This document shows, in pieces, positions 35,026-43,035 of a stretch of 64,000 nt of DNA. A program made the position numbers and the translations under genes. Under the pieces are notes generated by a model. It was not told the DNA's origin, did no database searches, and worked only from the letters and a program-made list of their open reading frames with translations. Each line of letters begins with the position of its first letter. Positions within the stretch are counted from its first letter, which is position 1. This DNA comes from Guptibacillus hwajinpoensis (lineage in GTDB: Bacteria; Bacillota; Bacilli; Bacillales; Guptibacillaceae): NCBI RefSeq assembly GCF_020524165.1, contig NZ_JAIVKU010000002.1, positions 248,001 to 312,000 on the forward strand. Reading direction: 5' to 3'.

Positions 35026-35832
35026 ATGAAGAAATCATTTTACTTACTTGGTGCACTATTATTGGTCTTCTTGGCAGCTTGTTCAGGAAACGAAGCTTCT
35101 GGTGGTTCAGAAGATGGTCCACTTAAGGTTGGGGTAACGGCTGGTCCGCATGAAGATGTGATGAATAAAGTGAAGGAAGTGGCGGCGGATGATGGGTTTG
35201 AGATTGAAGTCATTGCGTTTAATGATTACGTGATGCCAAACACGGCGCTTGATGAAGGTGAACTTGATGCAAACGTGTTTCAACACGAGCCGTATTTAGA
35301 TGATTTTGTAAAAGAACGTGGGTTAGAGCTTTCAAAAGTAGCGACAACGATTAATTTTCCAATGGGCATTTATTCTGATAAATACAAGAGCCTTGATGAA
35401 TTGCAGGAGGGTGACAAAGTAGGATTGCCAAACCACTCAACTGGTGAGCCGAGAGCGCTTATGCTGTTTGAGGAAGCGGGCATTATTGAGTTAAAAGACG
35501 GAGTAGGCGTTGAAGCGACAATTAAAGACATTGAGAAAAATCCTTATAACCTTGAGTTTGTTCCATTAGAAGCTTCGCAGATTCCGAGACAGCTAGGTGA
35601 GCTTGCGATTGCGGCGATTAATACGAACTTTGCGATGGAAAGTGGTCGTGTTCCAAAAGAAGATTCGCTTGAAATGGAGCCGGAAGACTCTCCGTGGGTG
35701 AACGTCATCGCGACGAAAACGGAAAATAAAGATGATGAGCGGATTCAAAAGCTAGTGGACTATTATCAGTCAGATGAAGTGAAGCAGTTTATCCAGGACG
35801 AATTTAACGGATCTGTCGTAGCATCCTGGTAA
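35026..35832 (+). CDS. metQ: Methionine ABC transporter substrate-binding lipoprotein MetQ
   Basis: A 268-residue NlpA/MetQ lipoprotein with signal peptide and lipobox LAAC (Cys19). The mature protein reads KVGVTAGPHEDVMNKVKEVA, ANVFQHEPYLDDF and NTNFAMESGRVP, typical of D/L-methionine binding. It is first in the operon, and the S-box terminator lies about 100 bp upstream. The SD AGGAGGAG precedes the ATG. Uptake of methionine, and perhaps related sulfur compounds, is expected. Confidence 0.95.
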   Translation: MKKSFYLLGALLLVFLAACSGNEASGGSEDGPLKVGVTAGPHEDVMNKVKEVAADDGFEIEVIAFNDYVMPNTALDEGELDANVFQHEPYLDDFVKERGLELSKVATTINFPMGIYSDKYKSLDELQEGDKVGLPNHSTGEPRALMLFEEAGIIELKDGVGVEATIKDIEKNPYNLEFVPLEASQIPRQLGELAIAAINTNFAMESGRVPKEDSLEMEPEDSPWVNVIATKTENKDDERIQKLVDYYQSDEVKQFIQDEFNGSVVASW

Positions 35833-35844
35833 TTCGAAAGAGGA

Positions 35845-36888
35845 GTGAGCGAGATGATTCGATTAGAAAACATTACGAAAACGTATAAAAGTGGCGAGAC
35901 GGTAACAAAGGCCGTCGATGATGTTTCGTTACAGGTTGAGAAAGGGAGCATCTATGGGGTAATTGGGTATAGCGGGGCTGGGAAAAGTACGCTTGTCCGC
36001 ATGGTAAACCTACTGGAGCGGCCGACGGATGGAAAAGTATTTATTAACGATATTGAGCTCACTTCCTTATCAACTGGTAAGCTGCAGAAAACGAGACAGC
36101 GTATTGGAATGATCTTTCAATCGTTTAATTTGTTGAAAACGGGCACCGTTCATCAGAACATTGCGATTCCACTTAAGCTAACAGGTGTGCCGAAAAAAGA
36201 AATAGAAAATCGCGTGGATCAATATTTAGAGATTGTTGGGCTATCGGATAAGCGTGATGCTTATCCTTCCCAGCTCTCTGGAGGTCAAAAACAGCGGGTT
36301 GCTATAGCGCGTGCGCTTGCTCATGAGCCTGAAGTTCTTTTATGTGACGAAGCAACAAGTGCCCTTGACCCAGATACGACGGAATCGATTTTAGCACTGT
36401 TGGAACAAATTAATCGAGATTTTGGCATTACCATTTTACTCATTACCCACGAAATGCATGTTGTGCAGAAAATTTGTCATGAAGTGGCAGTGATGGAAAA
36501 TGGCAAGGTGATTGAGCAGGGCAGGGTGGTTGATATCTTTAGTCAACCGGCCACATCCACGGCAAAACGATTTGTCCAGTCACTCTTCCAGGACGAGCTT
36601 CCAGAGTCGCTCGTTACGTGTTTGAAAGAAAGCGGTCAGATCGTGAACCTTTCCTTTATTGGTGAGCGTTCCGGAAGTCCGGCTCTTGCGCATGTTAGTA
36701 AAAAGTTCGACGTGTATCCGTCCATTTTAGCAGGGAACATTACGCAGCTAAAAGACCAGCCGTTTGGTCGACTTGTTGTCCATCTAGAAGGGGATGCGGA
36801 TGAAACGGACCGAGCTGTTGCCTTTTTAGAAGAAAGTGGTGTTGTGGTAGAAGGATATGTTCAGGAGGTGGAAGCACATGTCAGCTAA
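35845..36888 (+). CDS. metN: Methionine ABC transporter ATP-binding protein MetN
   Basis: A 347-residue ABC ATPase. Walker A (GYSGAGKST), Q-loop (MIFQSFNLL), signature LSGGQKQRV, Walker B (VLLCDEATSALD) and the switch His (LLITHEMHV) are present. The C-terminal 90 residues form the NIL/ACT-like regulatory domain typical of MetN, which binds methionine and causes trans-inhibition in E. coli. Start by GAAAGAGGAGTG. Overlaps metI by 11 nt. Confidence 0.95.
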   Translation: MSEMIRLENITKTYKSGETVTKAVDDVSLQVEKGSIYGVIGYSGAGKSTLVRMVNLLERPTDGKVFINDIELTSLSTGKLQKTRQRIGMIFQSFNLLKTGTVHQNIAIPLKLTGVPKKEIENRVDQYLEIVGLSDKRDAYPSQLSGGQKQRVAIARALAHEPEVLLCDEATSALDPDTTESILALLEQINRDFGITILLITHEMHVVQKICHEVAVMENGKVIEQGRVVDIFSQPATSTAKRFVQSLFQDELPESLVTCLKESGQIVNLSFIGERSGSPALAHVSKKFDVYPSILAGNITQLKDQPFGRLVVHLEGDADETDRAVAFLEESGVVVEGYVQEVEAHVS

Positions 36889-37552
36889 AATTTCGGAATT
36901 CCTCGATCTCTGGGGAGCAGATATTTGGAAGGCGATTATCGAAACGTTTCAGATGGTTGGGATTTCCCTCCTGATCTCGGTATTAATTGGGCTTCCACTA
37001 GGCGTGTTACTCGTTTTAACCCGGCCCGAAAAAGCGCTTGAGAACAAATTTCTTTTCCGCTTATTAAATGCGGTAATTAACGTGATTCGATCGATTCCCT
37101 TCATTATTTTGCTCTTTTTCATTTTACCTTTTACGAAAATGATTGCCGGTACAACAATTGGTGTAAAAGGCGTGATTGTACCGCTCGTTGTGTTTACAGC
37201 GCCTTACATCGCAAGGCTGATGGAGTCCGCCTTACTAGAAGTGGATCGCGGTGTTGTGGAAGCCTATGAAGCGATGGGCGTCAAAACGAGGCACATCATC
37301 TGGCACGTGCTTGTCAGAGAATCACGATCCTCGATTGTGCTCGGGTTAACAATTGCTACGATCGGCTTAATTGGAGCAACGGCCATGGCTGGTCTTGTTG
37401 GCGCTGGTGGTCTTGGAGATCTTGCTTACCGCTATGGGCACTTGAGGTATGAAGTTGATGTGATGTACGTGACGGTCTTTCTGCTGATTGTCCTGGTGCA
37501 GGGACTGCAGTCGTTTGGGAATATTCTATCTGCTCGATTGAAAAAAGATTAA
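36878..37552 (+). CDS. metI: Methionine ABC transporter permease MetI
   Basis: A 224-residue five-helix permease with the EAA loop in VEAYEAMGVKTRHIIWHVLVRES and the family C-terminus GATAMAGLVGAGGLGDLAYRYG. I choose ATG 36878 because AGGAGGTGG at 36863-36871 is correctly spaced; ATG 36857 in frame precedes it. It completes the MetQNI importer and is followed after 15 nt by the hydroxyacid oxidase gene. Confidence 0.95.
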   Translation: MSAKISEFLDLWGADIWKAIIETFQMVGISLLISVLIGLPLGVLLVLTRPEKALENKFLFRLLNAVINVIRSIPFIILLFFILPFTKMIAGTTIGVKGVIVPLVVFTAPYIARLMESALLEVDRGVVEAYEAMGVKTRHIIWHVLVRESRSSIVLGLTIATIGLIGATAMAGLVGAGGLGDLAYRYGHLRYEVDVMYVTVFLLIVLVQGLQSFGNILSARLKKD

Positions 37553-37567
37553 GTAGTAGGAGGTTGG

Positions 37568-38668
37568 ATGAGTGTGGTTGCTGATACAATTTTTCCTGTT
37601 CGGTATGAGCAGCTTGAAGAGTTGGCGAAACAGAAGATGGCAAAAGAAGTTTTTGATTATGTACAAAGTGGCGCTGGAGCGGAAGAAACCCTACGTGCAA
37701 ATCGGCAGGCGTTTGAGCAGTGGAAGATCGTTCCTCGTTTTTTAAAAGATGTGTCGAAGCTTTCAACAAAAGTGAAGGTGAATGGAACAGAATTTGACGC
37801 GCCGATTCTGCTCGCTCCAATTGGGATGCAGGGCATTGTTCATAACGAGGGAGAGCTTGCGACAGCTCGGGCCGCCGCAAAAGAAAATCTCCCGTTTGTT
37901 GCAAGCACAGTTTCTTCTTATTCAATGGAAGAGGTCGCTGCTGAGAGTAGCGGGGACAAATGGTTTCAGTTGTATTATCCGGATGACCCTGACCTCCTGA
38001 AAAGTTTGGTGGGGCGTGCTGAGAGAGCCGGCTTTTCCGCGATTGTCGTAACAGTTGATACGGGCATGCTGGGATATCGTGAGCGGGATCGTTCTAATGG
38101 TTACTCTCCTTTTCTTCTAGGGAAGGGGGGCGCAAATTATAAAGGTGATTCTGTGTTCAGTGAACGAATGAATCGATCGTCGTCTTTTTTAGAGGAAATG
38201 AAAAAGGTCTTCTATAAACCTTCTCTCTGTTGGCAAGACATCACGTATTTGAGAAGCATAACAACGCTACCGATTTACTTAAAAGGAATATTGAGTGCTG
38301 AAGATGCACGGACAGCTGCTGATTCTGGAATTCAAGGAATCGTAGTTTCCAACCATGGTGGGCGTCAGCTTGATGGCTGTCTTGCTTCTCTTGATGCTCT
38401 TTCTTCTATTAAAAAGGAAGTTGGGGATGAGTTGACCATCTTATTTGATAGTGGAATTAGACGAGGATCTGACATTGTGAAGGCACTTGCGCTTGGGGCT
38501 GATGCTGTATTTGTTGGCCGACCTTACCTTTATGGACTTGCGACGGATGGTGAAAGCGGGGTTCAGAGTGTATTAAAGCAGTTGAAGGAAGATCTCTTCA
38601 TCTCATTATCATTAGCAGGTGTGGCTTCAATAAAAGAACTTGATGAGAATTGGATTCAGCAAGCTTAG
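37568..38668 (+). CDS. FMN-dependent alpha-hydroxy-acid oxidase
   Basis: A 366-residue TIM-barrel flavoprotein of the lactate oxidase/glycolate oxidase family. Evidence: PILLAPIGMQGIVHNEGE, FQLYYPDD, VVTVDTGMLGYRERD, LKGILSAEDA, the active-site SNHGGRQLDG (His and Arg) and FDSGIRRGSDIVKALALGADAVFVGRPYLYG. It oxidises a 2-hydroxyacid to the 2-oxoacid. It sits within the SAM-riboswitch operon, with a 15-nt gap to metI and no terminator between, so 2-hydroxy-4-methylthiobutyrate is a plausible substrate. That assignment is inference. Confidence 0.88.
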   Translation: MSVVADTIFPVRYEQLEELAKQKMAKEVFDYVQSGAGAEETLRANRQAFEQWKIVPRFLKDVSKLSTKVKVNGTEFDAPILLAPIGMQGIVHNEGELATARAAAKENLPFVASTVSSYSMEEVAAESSGDKWFQLYYPDDPDLLKSLVGRAERAGFSAIVVTVDTGMLGYRERDRSNGYSPFLLGKGGANYKGDSVFSERMNRSSSFLEEMKKVFYKPSLCWQDITYLRSITTLPIYLKGILSAEDARTAADSGIQGIVVSNHGGRQLDGCLASLDALSSIKKEVGDELTILFDSGIRRGSDIVKALALGADAVFVGRPYLYGLATDGESGVQSVLKQLKEDLFISLSLAGVASIKELDENWIQQA

Positions 38669-38680
38669 GAGGAATGAAAA

Positions 38681-39778
38681 GTGGAACCGATACAAGTTAG
38701 AGCAACCCCAGGACATTATGAATGTCGACCGGGGGTTCTTCAGGAATTACCGCGGCTGCTTAAGGAAGGCCGATTTAAGAAGGTATTTGTTATTTCAGGA
38801 AATCGTTCCTGGGAAGCGGCACAAGATTACTTTCCAGATTTGTCTGAATTTCATACTGCTTATTCCACATACAGTGGGGAGTGCTCCGAATTAGAAATAA
38901 CAAGACAATCGGAATTAGCGCGTATTCATCATGCCGATGTGATACTTGGAGTGGGCGGAGGGAAAGTGCTCGATGTAGCAAAAGCGGTTGGGAATGAAGT
39001 GAATAAAGACGTGGCGCTCGTGCCGACGCTTGCTTCTACTTGTGCTGCAACCACACCACTTAGCGTGAAATATTCCGATGAAGGCGAATTTATTACATAT
39101 ACTATTTTTCCAAGAAGTACATATCTTGTTCTTGTAGAGCCTGAAATTCTTTTGCGCTCGCCAATCGCTTATTTACGAGCGGGAGTTGGTGACACGCTAG
39201 CCAAATGGTATGAAGCGAGAGCTTTAATTGAAAGATTAACTTCAGTCCCTGTCTCTGTTCAATTAGCTTACGAGGTCGCGAAGAGCTGTCGTGATGTGCT
39301 CATAAAGGATGGTGATCAAGCGGTCCAAGATCAGCAAAGAGGCTATTTGAGCGATGCATTCATCCGAGTCGTTGAAACGAATCTTTTATTAGGAGGAATG
39401 GTAGGAGGACTCGGTGATCGCTATGGGCGAATTGCTGGAGCACATTCGATCCATAACGGGTTAACGCACATCGAGGAAACACATTCCTTTCTTCACGGTG
39501 AAAAGGTTGCGTACGGTATTTTAGTCCAGCTTGTACTTGAAGGAGAGTGGACGGAAGTAAGAGGACTGTTTTCTTTCTATGAGCAAATTGGATTGCCGCT
39601 TTCATTAGAGTCACTTGGTATTGCATCTGGAAGTGTGGAGAGTGTCGGTTTGGTTATTGCCGAATACGCAACGAAAGAAGGGGAGTCGATTCATTTTCCG
39701 ACGACTTCACCTGTTTTGAAAAGCGATGTCGTAGAAGCCATTCGCGGATTAGAAGCTTTGCAACTGACGTTAGCCTGA
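38681..39778 (+). CDS. Iron-containing alcohol dehydrogenase family protein (HcxA/GldA-like)
   Basis: A 365-residue group III metal-dependent dehydrogenase. GVGGGKVLDVAKAVG binds NAD(P), PTLASTCAATTPLSV is a family hallmark, and metal ligands are in GVGDTLAKWYEA, GAHSIHNGLTH and SFLHGEKVAYG. E. coli HcxA (YbdH), a related protein, reduces 2-oxoacids such as 2-oxobutanoate. Last gene in the S-box operon, 12 nt after the oxidase. The neighbouring genes suggest interconversion of 2-oxo and 2-hydroxy analogues of methionine. A C-terminal GXGXXD-type motif was not sought in detail. Confidence 0.85.
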   Translation: MEPIQVRATPGHYECRPGVLQELPRLLKEGRFKKVFVISGNRSWEAAQDYFPDLSEFHTAYSTYSGECSELEITRQSELARIHHADVILGVGGGKVLDVAKAVGNEVNKDVALVPTLASTCAATTPLSVKYSDEGEFITYTIFPRSTYLVLVEPEILLRSPIAYLRAGVGDTLAKWYEARALIERLTSVPVSVQLAYEVAKSCRDVLIKDGDQAVQDQQRGYLSDAFIRVVETNLLLGGMVGGLGDRYGRIAGAHSIHNGLTHIEETHSFLHGEKVAYGILVQLVLEGEWTEVRGLFSFYEQIGLPLSLESLGIASGSVESVGLVIAEYATKEGESIHFPTTSPVLKSDVVEAIRGLEALQLTLA

Positions 39779-39808
39779 GTAGGAGCTCTTTAAAATCCAG
39801 AAAAAAGT

Positions 39809-39839
39809 CCCCTGGCTGTTTACGCTCAACATCCAGGGG
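39809..39839 (-). terminator. Intrinsic terminator for the small minus-strand ORFs
   Basis: CCCCTGG (39809-39815) pairs with CCAGGGG (39833-39839). On the minus strand a CTTTTTT tract follows. It lies just after the stop of the 39-aa gene at 39841; on the plus strand it may also end the met operon. Confidence 0.65.
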
Positions 39840-39840
39840 A

Positions 39841-39960
39841 TTAGCTATAGTATAAAGGATTTGCGAGAAGATCAAGGTGGCGGTTATGGTGGTCACGTAA
39901 GTGCTGTTGCTCATGTGCATTCGTCTTAAAAACATTCTTGATAAGCAATAAGATCGTCAT
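39841..39960 (-). CDS. Small His-rich hypothetical protein (39 aa)
   Basis: ATG at 39960 is preceded on the minus strand by AAGGAGGAGTTTCC, an excellent ribosome site. The 39-residue product starts MTILLLIKNVFKTNAHEQQH and continues with LRDHHNRHLDLLANPLYYS. Six of its 39 residues are His (HEQQH, RDHHNRH), so metal binding is conceivable. An intrinsic terminator lies 1 bp beyond the stop on the minus strand. No family recognised. Confidence 0.65.
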   Translation of the reverse strand: MTILLLIKNVFKTNAHEQQHLRDHHNRHLDLLANPLYYS

Positions 39961-39988
39961 GGAAACTCCTCCTTAGTTGGTTTAAGTT

Positions 39989-40036
39989 CTAGCGTCGATT
40001 AATGATTTCTTGTTCGAGCACGTAAATGTTTTCCAT
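39989..40036 (-). CDS. Tiny ORF (15 aa), possible leader peptide
   Basis: ATG at 40036 has one of the strongest ribosome sites in the window (GGAGGAGGTGATCACC). It encodes MENIYVLEQEIINRR and ends 28 nt before the 39-aa gene, so both may share a transcript. The short length suggests a leader peptide or small regulatory product. Confidence 0.45.
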   Translation of the reverse strand: MENIYVLEQEIINRR

Positions 40037-40160
40037 GGTGATCACCTCCTCCGTTTCTTTTGTTACTTTCATTCTACGCCGCAGCGAAACGAAATAAACC
40101 GGCCAGCAGTTCGGTTTTCATCTCCTCCTTAAGAAGGAGATTTTCTAAGCCTTCTCCCCA

Positions 40161-40190
40161 TTCGACAAATAACGGGTAGTGACAGGCACT
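40161..40190. repeat. 30-bp repeat, copy 3
   Basis: TTCGACAAAT at 40161 to GACAGGCACT at 40190, a single mismatch from copy 1 in the S9 peptidase gene 6.5 kb upstream. It is intergenic and ends 7 bp before the tcyP promoter -35. ATCTCCT/AGGAGAT hairpin lies just upstream at 40119-40140. Confidence 0.8.
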
Positions 40191-40196
40191 ATTCGC

Positions 40197-40225
40197 TTGA
40201 CAGTACCACAATATGGTAGTATTTT
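40197..40225 (+). promoter_or_regulatory. Candidate tcyP promoter with operator
   Basis: TTGACA (40197-40202) and TATTTT (40220-40225) with a 17-nt spacer. The spacer holds the inverted repeat TACCA-N5-TGGTA (40204-40218), where a repressor would block RNA polymerase. Confidence 0.55.
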
Positions 40226-40297
40226 AGATTAATGCCGACTAAACTTATAAGGATTATGTAGTTTGTCTGAGAAATTAAATTTAAGGGGGATTAGAGT

Positions 40298-41692
40298 ATG
40301 GATACATTTTTAGTTATTGTGAATATTGCCATTTTACTTATTCTTATTGGTGTTCTCATTAAGATGCAGCAGAAGCATGTGTCTTTCAGTAAACGGGTTT
40401 TTGCCGGATTAGGTTTCGGTGTAGCCCTTGGGGTTTACTTACAAATTGCGTTTGGGGCTAGTTCGGAGATTGTAAGTCAAACATCCGATTGGTATAGCAT
40501 TGTAGGTAGCGGATATGTTCGCTTGCTCATGATGATTGTTATTCCACTTGTGATGGTTTCCATTATCCAATCCATTACAAACCTTGAGAAAACATCAGAG
40601 CTTGGCAAGATGTCAGGTTGGATCATTGGCATTCTGGTCTCAACTGCAATGGTCGCCGCGATTGTTGGCGTTGGAAGCTCGCTTATATTTGATTTAAATG
40701 CCGAGCAAATCGAAGCGGGGCAGGCGGAGCAGGACCGAGGAAGCTATCTTGAAGAAACCCTTGGTAGCGTAAAAGATATGAGTACGCCGGATAAGATTCT
40801 TGCTTTTATCCCAGCGAATCCGTTTGAAGATATGACCGGGGCTCGTCCAACTTCTACGATTGCAGTCGTTATTTTCTCCGCAATTGTTGGGATTGCGGCA
40901 CTGGGAGTTCGACGGAAAAATCCAGAACAGGCAGCTGTTTTTACGAAGGGTGTTAATGCCGTTTATGCCATCGTCATGCGCATTGTTACGCTTGTTCTTC
41001 GCCTAACGCCTTTTGGAATTATGGGCTTAATGGCAACGACAGTGGCTCAGACGAATGTAGGTGGCATTCTTGAGCTTGGGAAATTTGTTCTCGCCTCTTA
41101 TCTCGCACTACTCGTCATGTTTATCATTCATTTGATTCTCATTGCAACGGGTGGACTAAATCCACTCACCTATTTGAAGAAGGTATTGCCTGTTCTTACA
41201 TTTGCTTTTACTTCACGCTCAAGTGCTGGAACAATTCCATTGAATATTTCTGCACAGAAAAATAGCCTTGGTGTTGATGAAGGAACAGCGAACATGTCTG
41301 CTTCGTTTGGCGCTACGATTGGTCAGAACGGATGTGCAGGGATCTATCCTGCGATGCTCGCGGTTATGATCGCCCCAACAGTTGGTATCGATCCACTAAG
41401 TCCAGGATTTTTAATTCAGCTTGTGCTAATCGTAGGGATTAGTTCATTTGGCGTAGCAGGTGTTGGCGGTGGCGCCACGTTTGCAGCCTTAATAGTGCTT
41501 TCTTCAATGAACTTACCTGTTTATTTAGCAGGACTTCTGATTTCAGTTGAGCCGCTTATCGATATGGGACGTACAGCGCTTAACGTAAACGGTGCGATGA
41601 CATCAGGTACGCTCACGTCTCGTATTCTTGGTAAGTTTAATCATGAGAAGTTTAACGACTCGAAAGCAATTGAAAAAGATATTGCCGTATAA
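40298..41692 (+). CDS. tcyP: L-cystine:cation symporter TcyP
   Basis: A 464-residue dicarboxylate/amino acid:cation symporter (DAACS). It follows B. subtilis TcyP closely: KMQQKHVSFSKRVFAGLGFG, NPFEDMTGARPTSTIAVVIF, FAFTSRSSAGTIPLN (substrate-binding serine-rich hairpin), IGQNGCAGIYPAMLA and EPLIDMGRTALNVNG. Around eight membrane helices and two re-entrant loops are expected. It imports cystine and possibly cystathionine. Its place beside the SAM-controlled met operon fits sulfur acquisition, although it has its own promoter and terminator. Confidence 0.93.
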   Translation: MDTFLVIVNIAILLILIGVLIKMQQKHVSFSKRVFAGLGFGVALGVYLQIAFGASSEIVSQTSDWYSIVGSGYVRLLMMIVIPLVMVSIIQSITNLEKTSELGKMSGWIIGILVSTAMVAAIVGVGSSLIFDLNAEQIEAGQAEQDRGSYLEETLGSVKDMSTPDKILAFIPANPFEDMTGARPTSTIAVVIFSAIVGIAALGVRRKNPEQAAVFTKGVNAVYAIVMRIVTLVLRLTPFGIMGLMATTVAQTNVGGILELGKFVLASYLALLVMFIIHLILIATGGLNPLTYLKKVLPVLTFAFTSRSSAGTIPLNISAQKNSLGVDEGTANMSASFGATIGQNGCAGIYPAMLAVMIAPTVGIDPLSPGFLIQLVLIVGISSFGVAGVGGGATFAALIVLSSMNLPVYLAGLLISVEPLIDMGRTALNVNGAMTSGTLTSRILGKFNHEKFNDSKAIEKDIAV

Positions 41693-41701
41693 GGAAAGAG
41701 G

Positions 41702-41734
41702 AATCCCGCTCCGATTAGGAAGCGGGATTTTTTT
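41702..41734 (+). terminator. Intrinsic terminator of tcyP
   Basis: AATCCCGCT pairs with AGCGGGATT, followed by a run of T (to 41734). Ten bases after the tcyP stop. Confidence 0.9.
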
Positions 41735-41882
41735 GATTCCGGGGCTCTGTGCTTCGTAAAAATAGCTAATGCGTATCCCTCATAATATACGTGAATGATT
41801 TATTCCCAAACTGTAAAAATGAAGGAAGTGAGACAGCCACCGTCGAAAAGAAAAAGGGTATAAATGGTCAGGGGGGAAGCGA

Positions 41883-42383
41883 ATGTATTGGTTCAGGCTG
41901 ATTGTTTTAAGTCTAGTAATCATCGTGACTGCTTCTTGTTCATCGCAGGCTACAACGGTTCAACATGAGACAACTGATACACTTCATCTTGTTCCAGAAG
42001 GGTTTGAAGGGAAATTAATTGTGATTTATAACGTAGAAGGCGCTCCAAAGTTGAAAAAAGAAAAAGGATTTACGGTGATTCCCTACGATCAAGATGGGAC
42101 GTACTTAACGTCAACGGAAGATATGGAGTATGGAGCGGTGACGGATGAGTTTTATTACGTTGATCAAAAAGATAAGCGTACCCCCATTGAGACAAAGTGC
42201 ACGTACCTTTTCCCAAATAGCGGCATTACAATAGCGGATCGCCGCTTACTTTATAATGCTTTTTACTTAACACAGTCACACTGCAACAACGATTTCCACG
42301 GAAAGGGTCCTGAAAATGCGGACAACCGCAACATTACAGGCAGTGTGGAAGAGAAGCTTAAGAAAGAAGGATTATTGGAATAG
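41883..42383 (+). CDS. Hypothetical lipoprotein
   Basis: A 166-residue protein with signal peptide and lipobox TASC (Cys19: LSLVIIVTASCSS). The mature domain reads VPEGFEGKLIVIYNVEGAP, then TVIPYDQDGTYLTSTED and a C-terminal ITGSVEEKLKKEG; this resembles a DUF6843-type domain, recalled from memory. Two further Cys in the mature part (KCTY, SHCN) could form a disulfide outside the cell. The ATG follows GGGGGGAAGCGA. Function unknown. Confidence 0.75.
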   Translation: MYWFRLIVLSLVIIVTASCSSQATTVQHETTDTLHLVPEGFEGKLIVIYNVEGAPKLKKEKGFTVIPYDQDGTYLTSTEDMEYGAVTDEFYYVDQKDKRTPIETKCTYLFPNSGITIADRRLLYNAFYLTQSHCNNDFHGKGPENADNRNITGSVEEKLKKEGLLE

Positions 42384-42389
42384 GCGATA

Positions 42390-42429
42390 AACAAACTAAA
42401 ACGACGACTTGCCGTCGTTTTAGTTTGTT
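42390..42429. terminator. Bidirectional terminator
   Basis: AACAAACTAAAACGACG and CGTCGTTTTAGTTTGTT form a perfect 17-bp stem with a 6-base loop. It serves the converging lipoprotein and phosphatase genes; it overlaps the last codons of the latter. Confidence 0.85.
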
Positions 42430-42986
42430 CTTTTCCATATTCTCTCGACATTTAGCAAGGTTTCTCCTTCAAAAGTCAGACAATAAACGTCAGGCATATC
42501 AAGACTACGCCAGAAAGTGACATCATACTGCTGATCAAAATGGCTCATGATTAAAGCCATTAAATTCCCATGCGTTGCAATGGCGATGCTTTTTCCTTGA
42601 TATGCGTTGAGGATTTCCTTCAGTGCGTCGATGCCCCGGAAGCGCGCTTCTTTATTAGATTCACCGCCTGGATGAGCGAATGTTTCATCACGCCACACGG
42701 CTTCAATGGCTACATGAAAATGTTCAACCGGTTTTCCAGCAAGCGTTCTTTCTTTAAATGCCTCAATGATCCGGATTTTTTCATTGTGATGTTGAGCGAT
42801 GCCTTCTACTGTTTGAATCGCTCGCTTGTAGGGGCTAGATAGGATGACGTCAACATGTCTTTCCATCATCTGTTGCGTTAACAACTTCACATCGCTTTGG
42901 CCAGCGTCGGATAGCTCCCGCCCGTATTCATCTGGTGAATAAGTCGAGTGCGCATGGCGAACGAGATAGATTTTCGTTTGCTTCAT
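42420..42986 (-). CDS. Histidine phosphatase family protein
   Basis: A 188-residue phosphoglycerate-mutase-like protein. LVRHAHSTYSPDE contains the RH(G/A) motif with the phosphorylated His, SSPYKRAIQTVEGIA holds the second Arg, FKERTLAG follows, and the catalytic second His is in IAIATHGNLMALI. These cytoplasmic enzymes remove phosphate from small molecules such as sugar phosphates. Minus-strand neighbour of the LuxR-type regulator gene, separated by a 24-bp palindromic repeat. Substrate unknown. Confidence 0.88.
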   Translation of the reverse strand: MKQTKIYLVRHAHSTYSPDEYGRELSDAGQSDVKLLTQQMMERHVDVILSSPYKRAIQTVEGIAQHHNEKIRIIEAFKERTLAGKPVEHFHVAIEAVWRDETFAHPGGESNKEARFRGIDALKEILNAYQGKSIAIATHGNLMALIMSHFDQQYDVTFWRSLDMPDVYCLTFEGETLLNVERIWKRTN

Positions 42987-43009
42987 AGCTTCACCTCTTT
43001 AAAGTGGCG

Positions 43010-43033
43010 GGGGTCAGGTACGTACCTGACCCC
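43010..43033. repeat. 24-bp palindromic repeat, copy 1 (TACGTA centre)
   Basis: Arms GGGGTCAGGTAC and GTACCTGACCCC are perfectly complementary. It is placed 2 bp after the stop of the minus-strand LuxR gene. Confidence 0.85.
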
Positions 43034-43035
43034 TG

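Noticed and set aside
37356..37925. A 189-codon open frame on the minus strand
   Set aside because: It lies across metI and the hydroxyacid oxidase gene in antisense, has no ribosome site, and its amino acid composition is that of a shadow frame.
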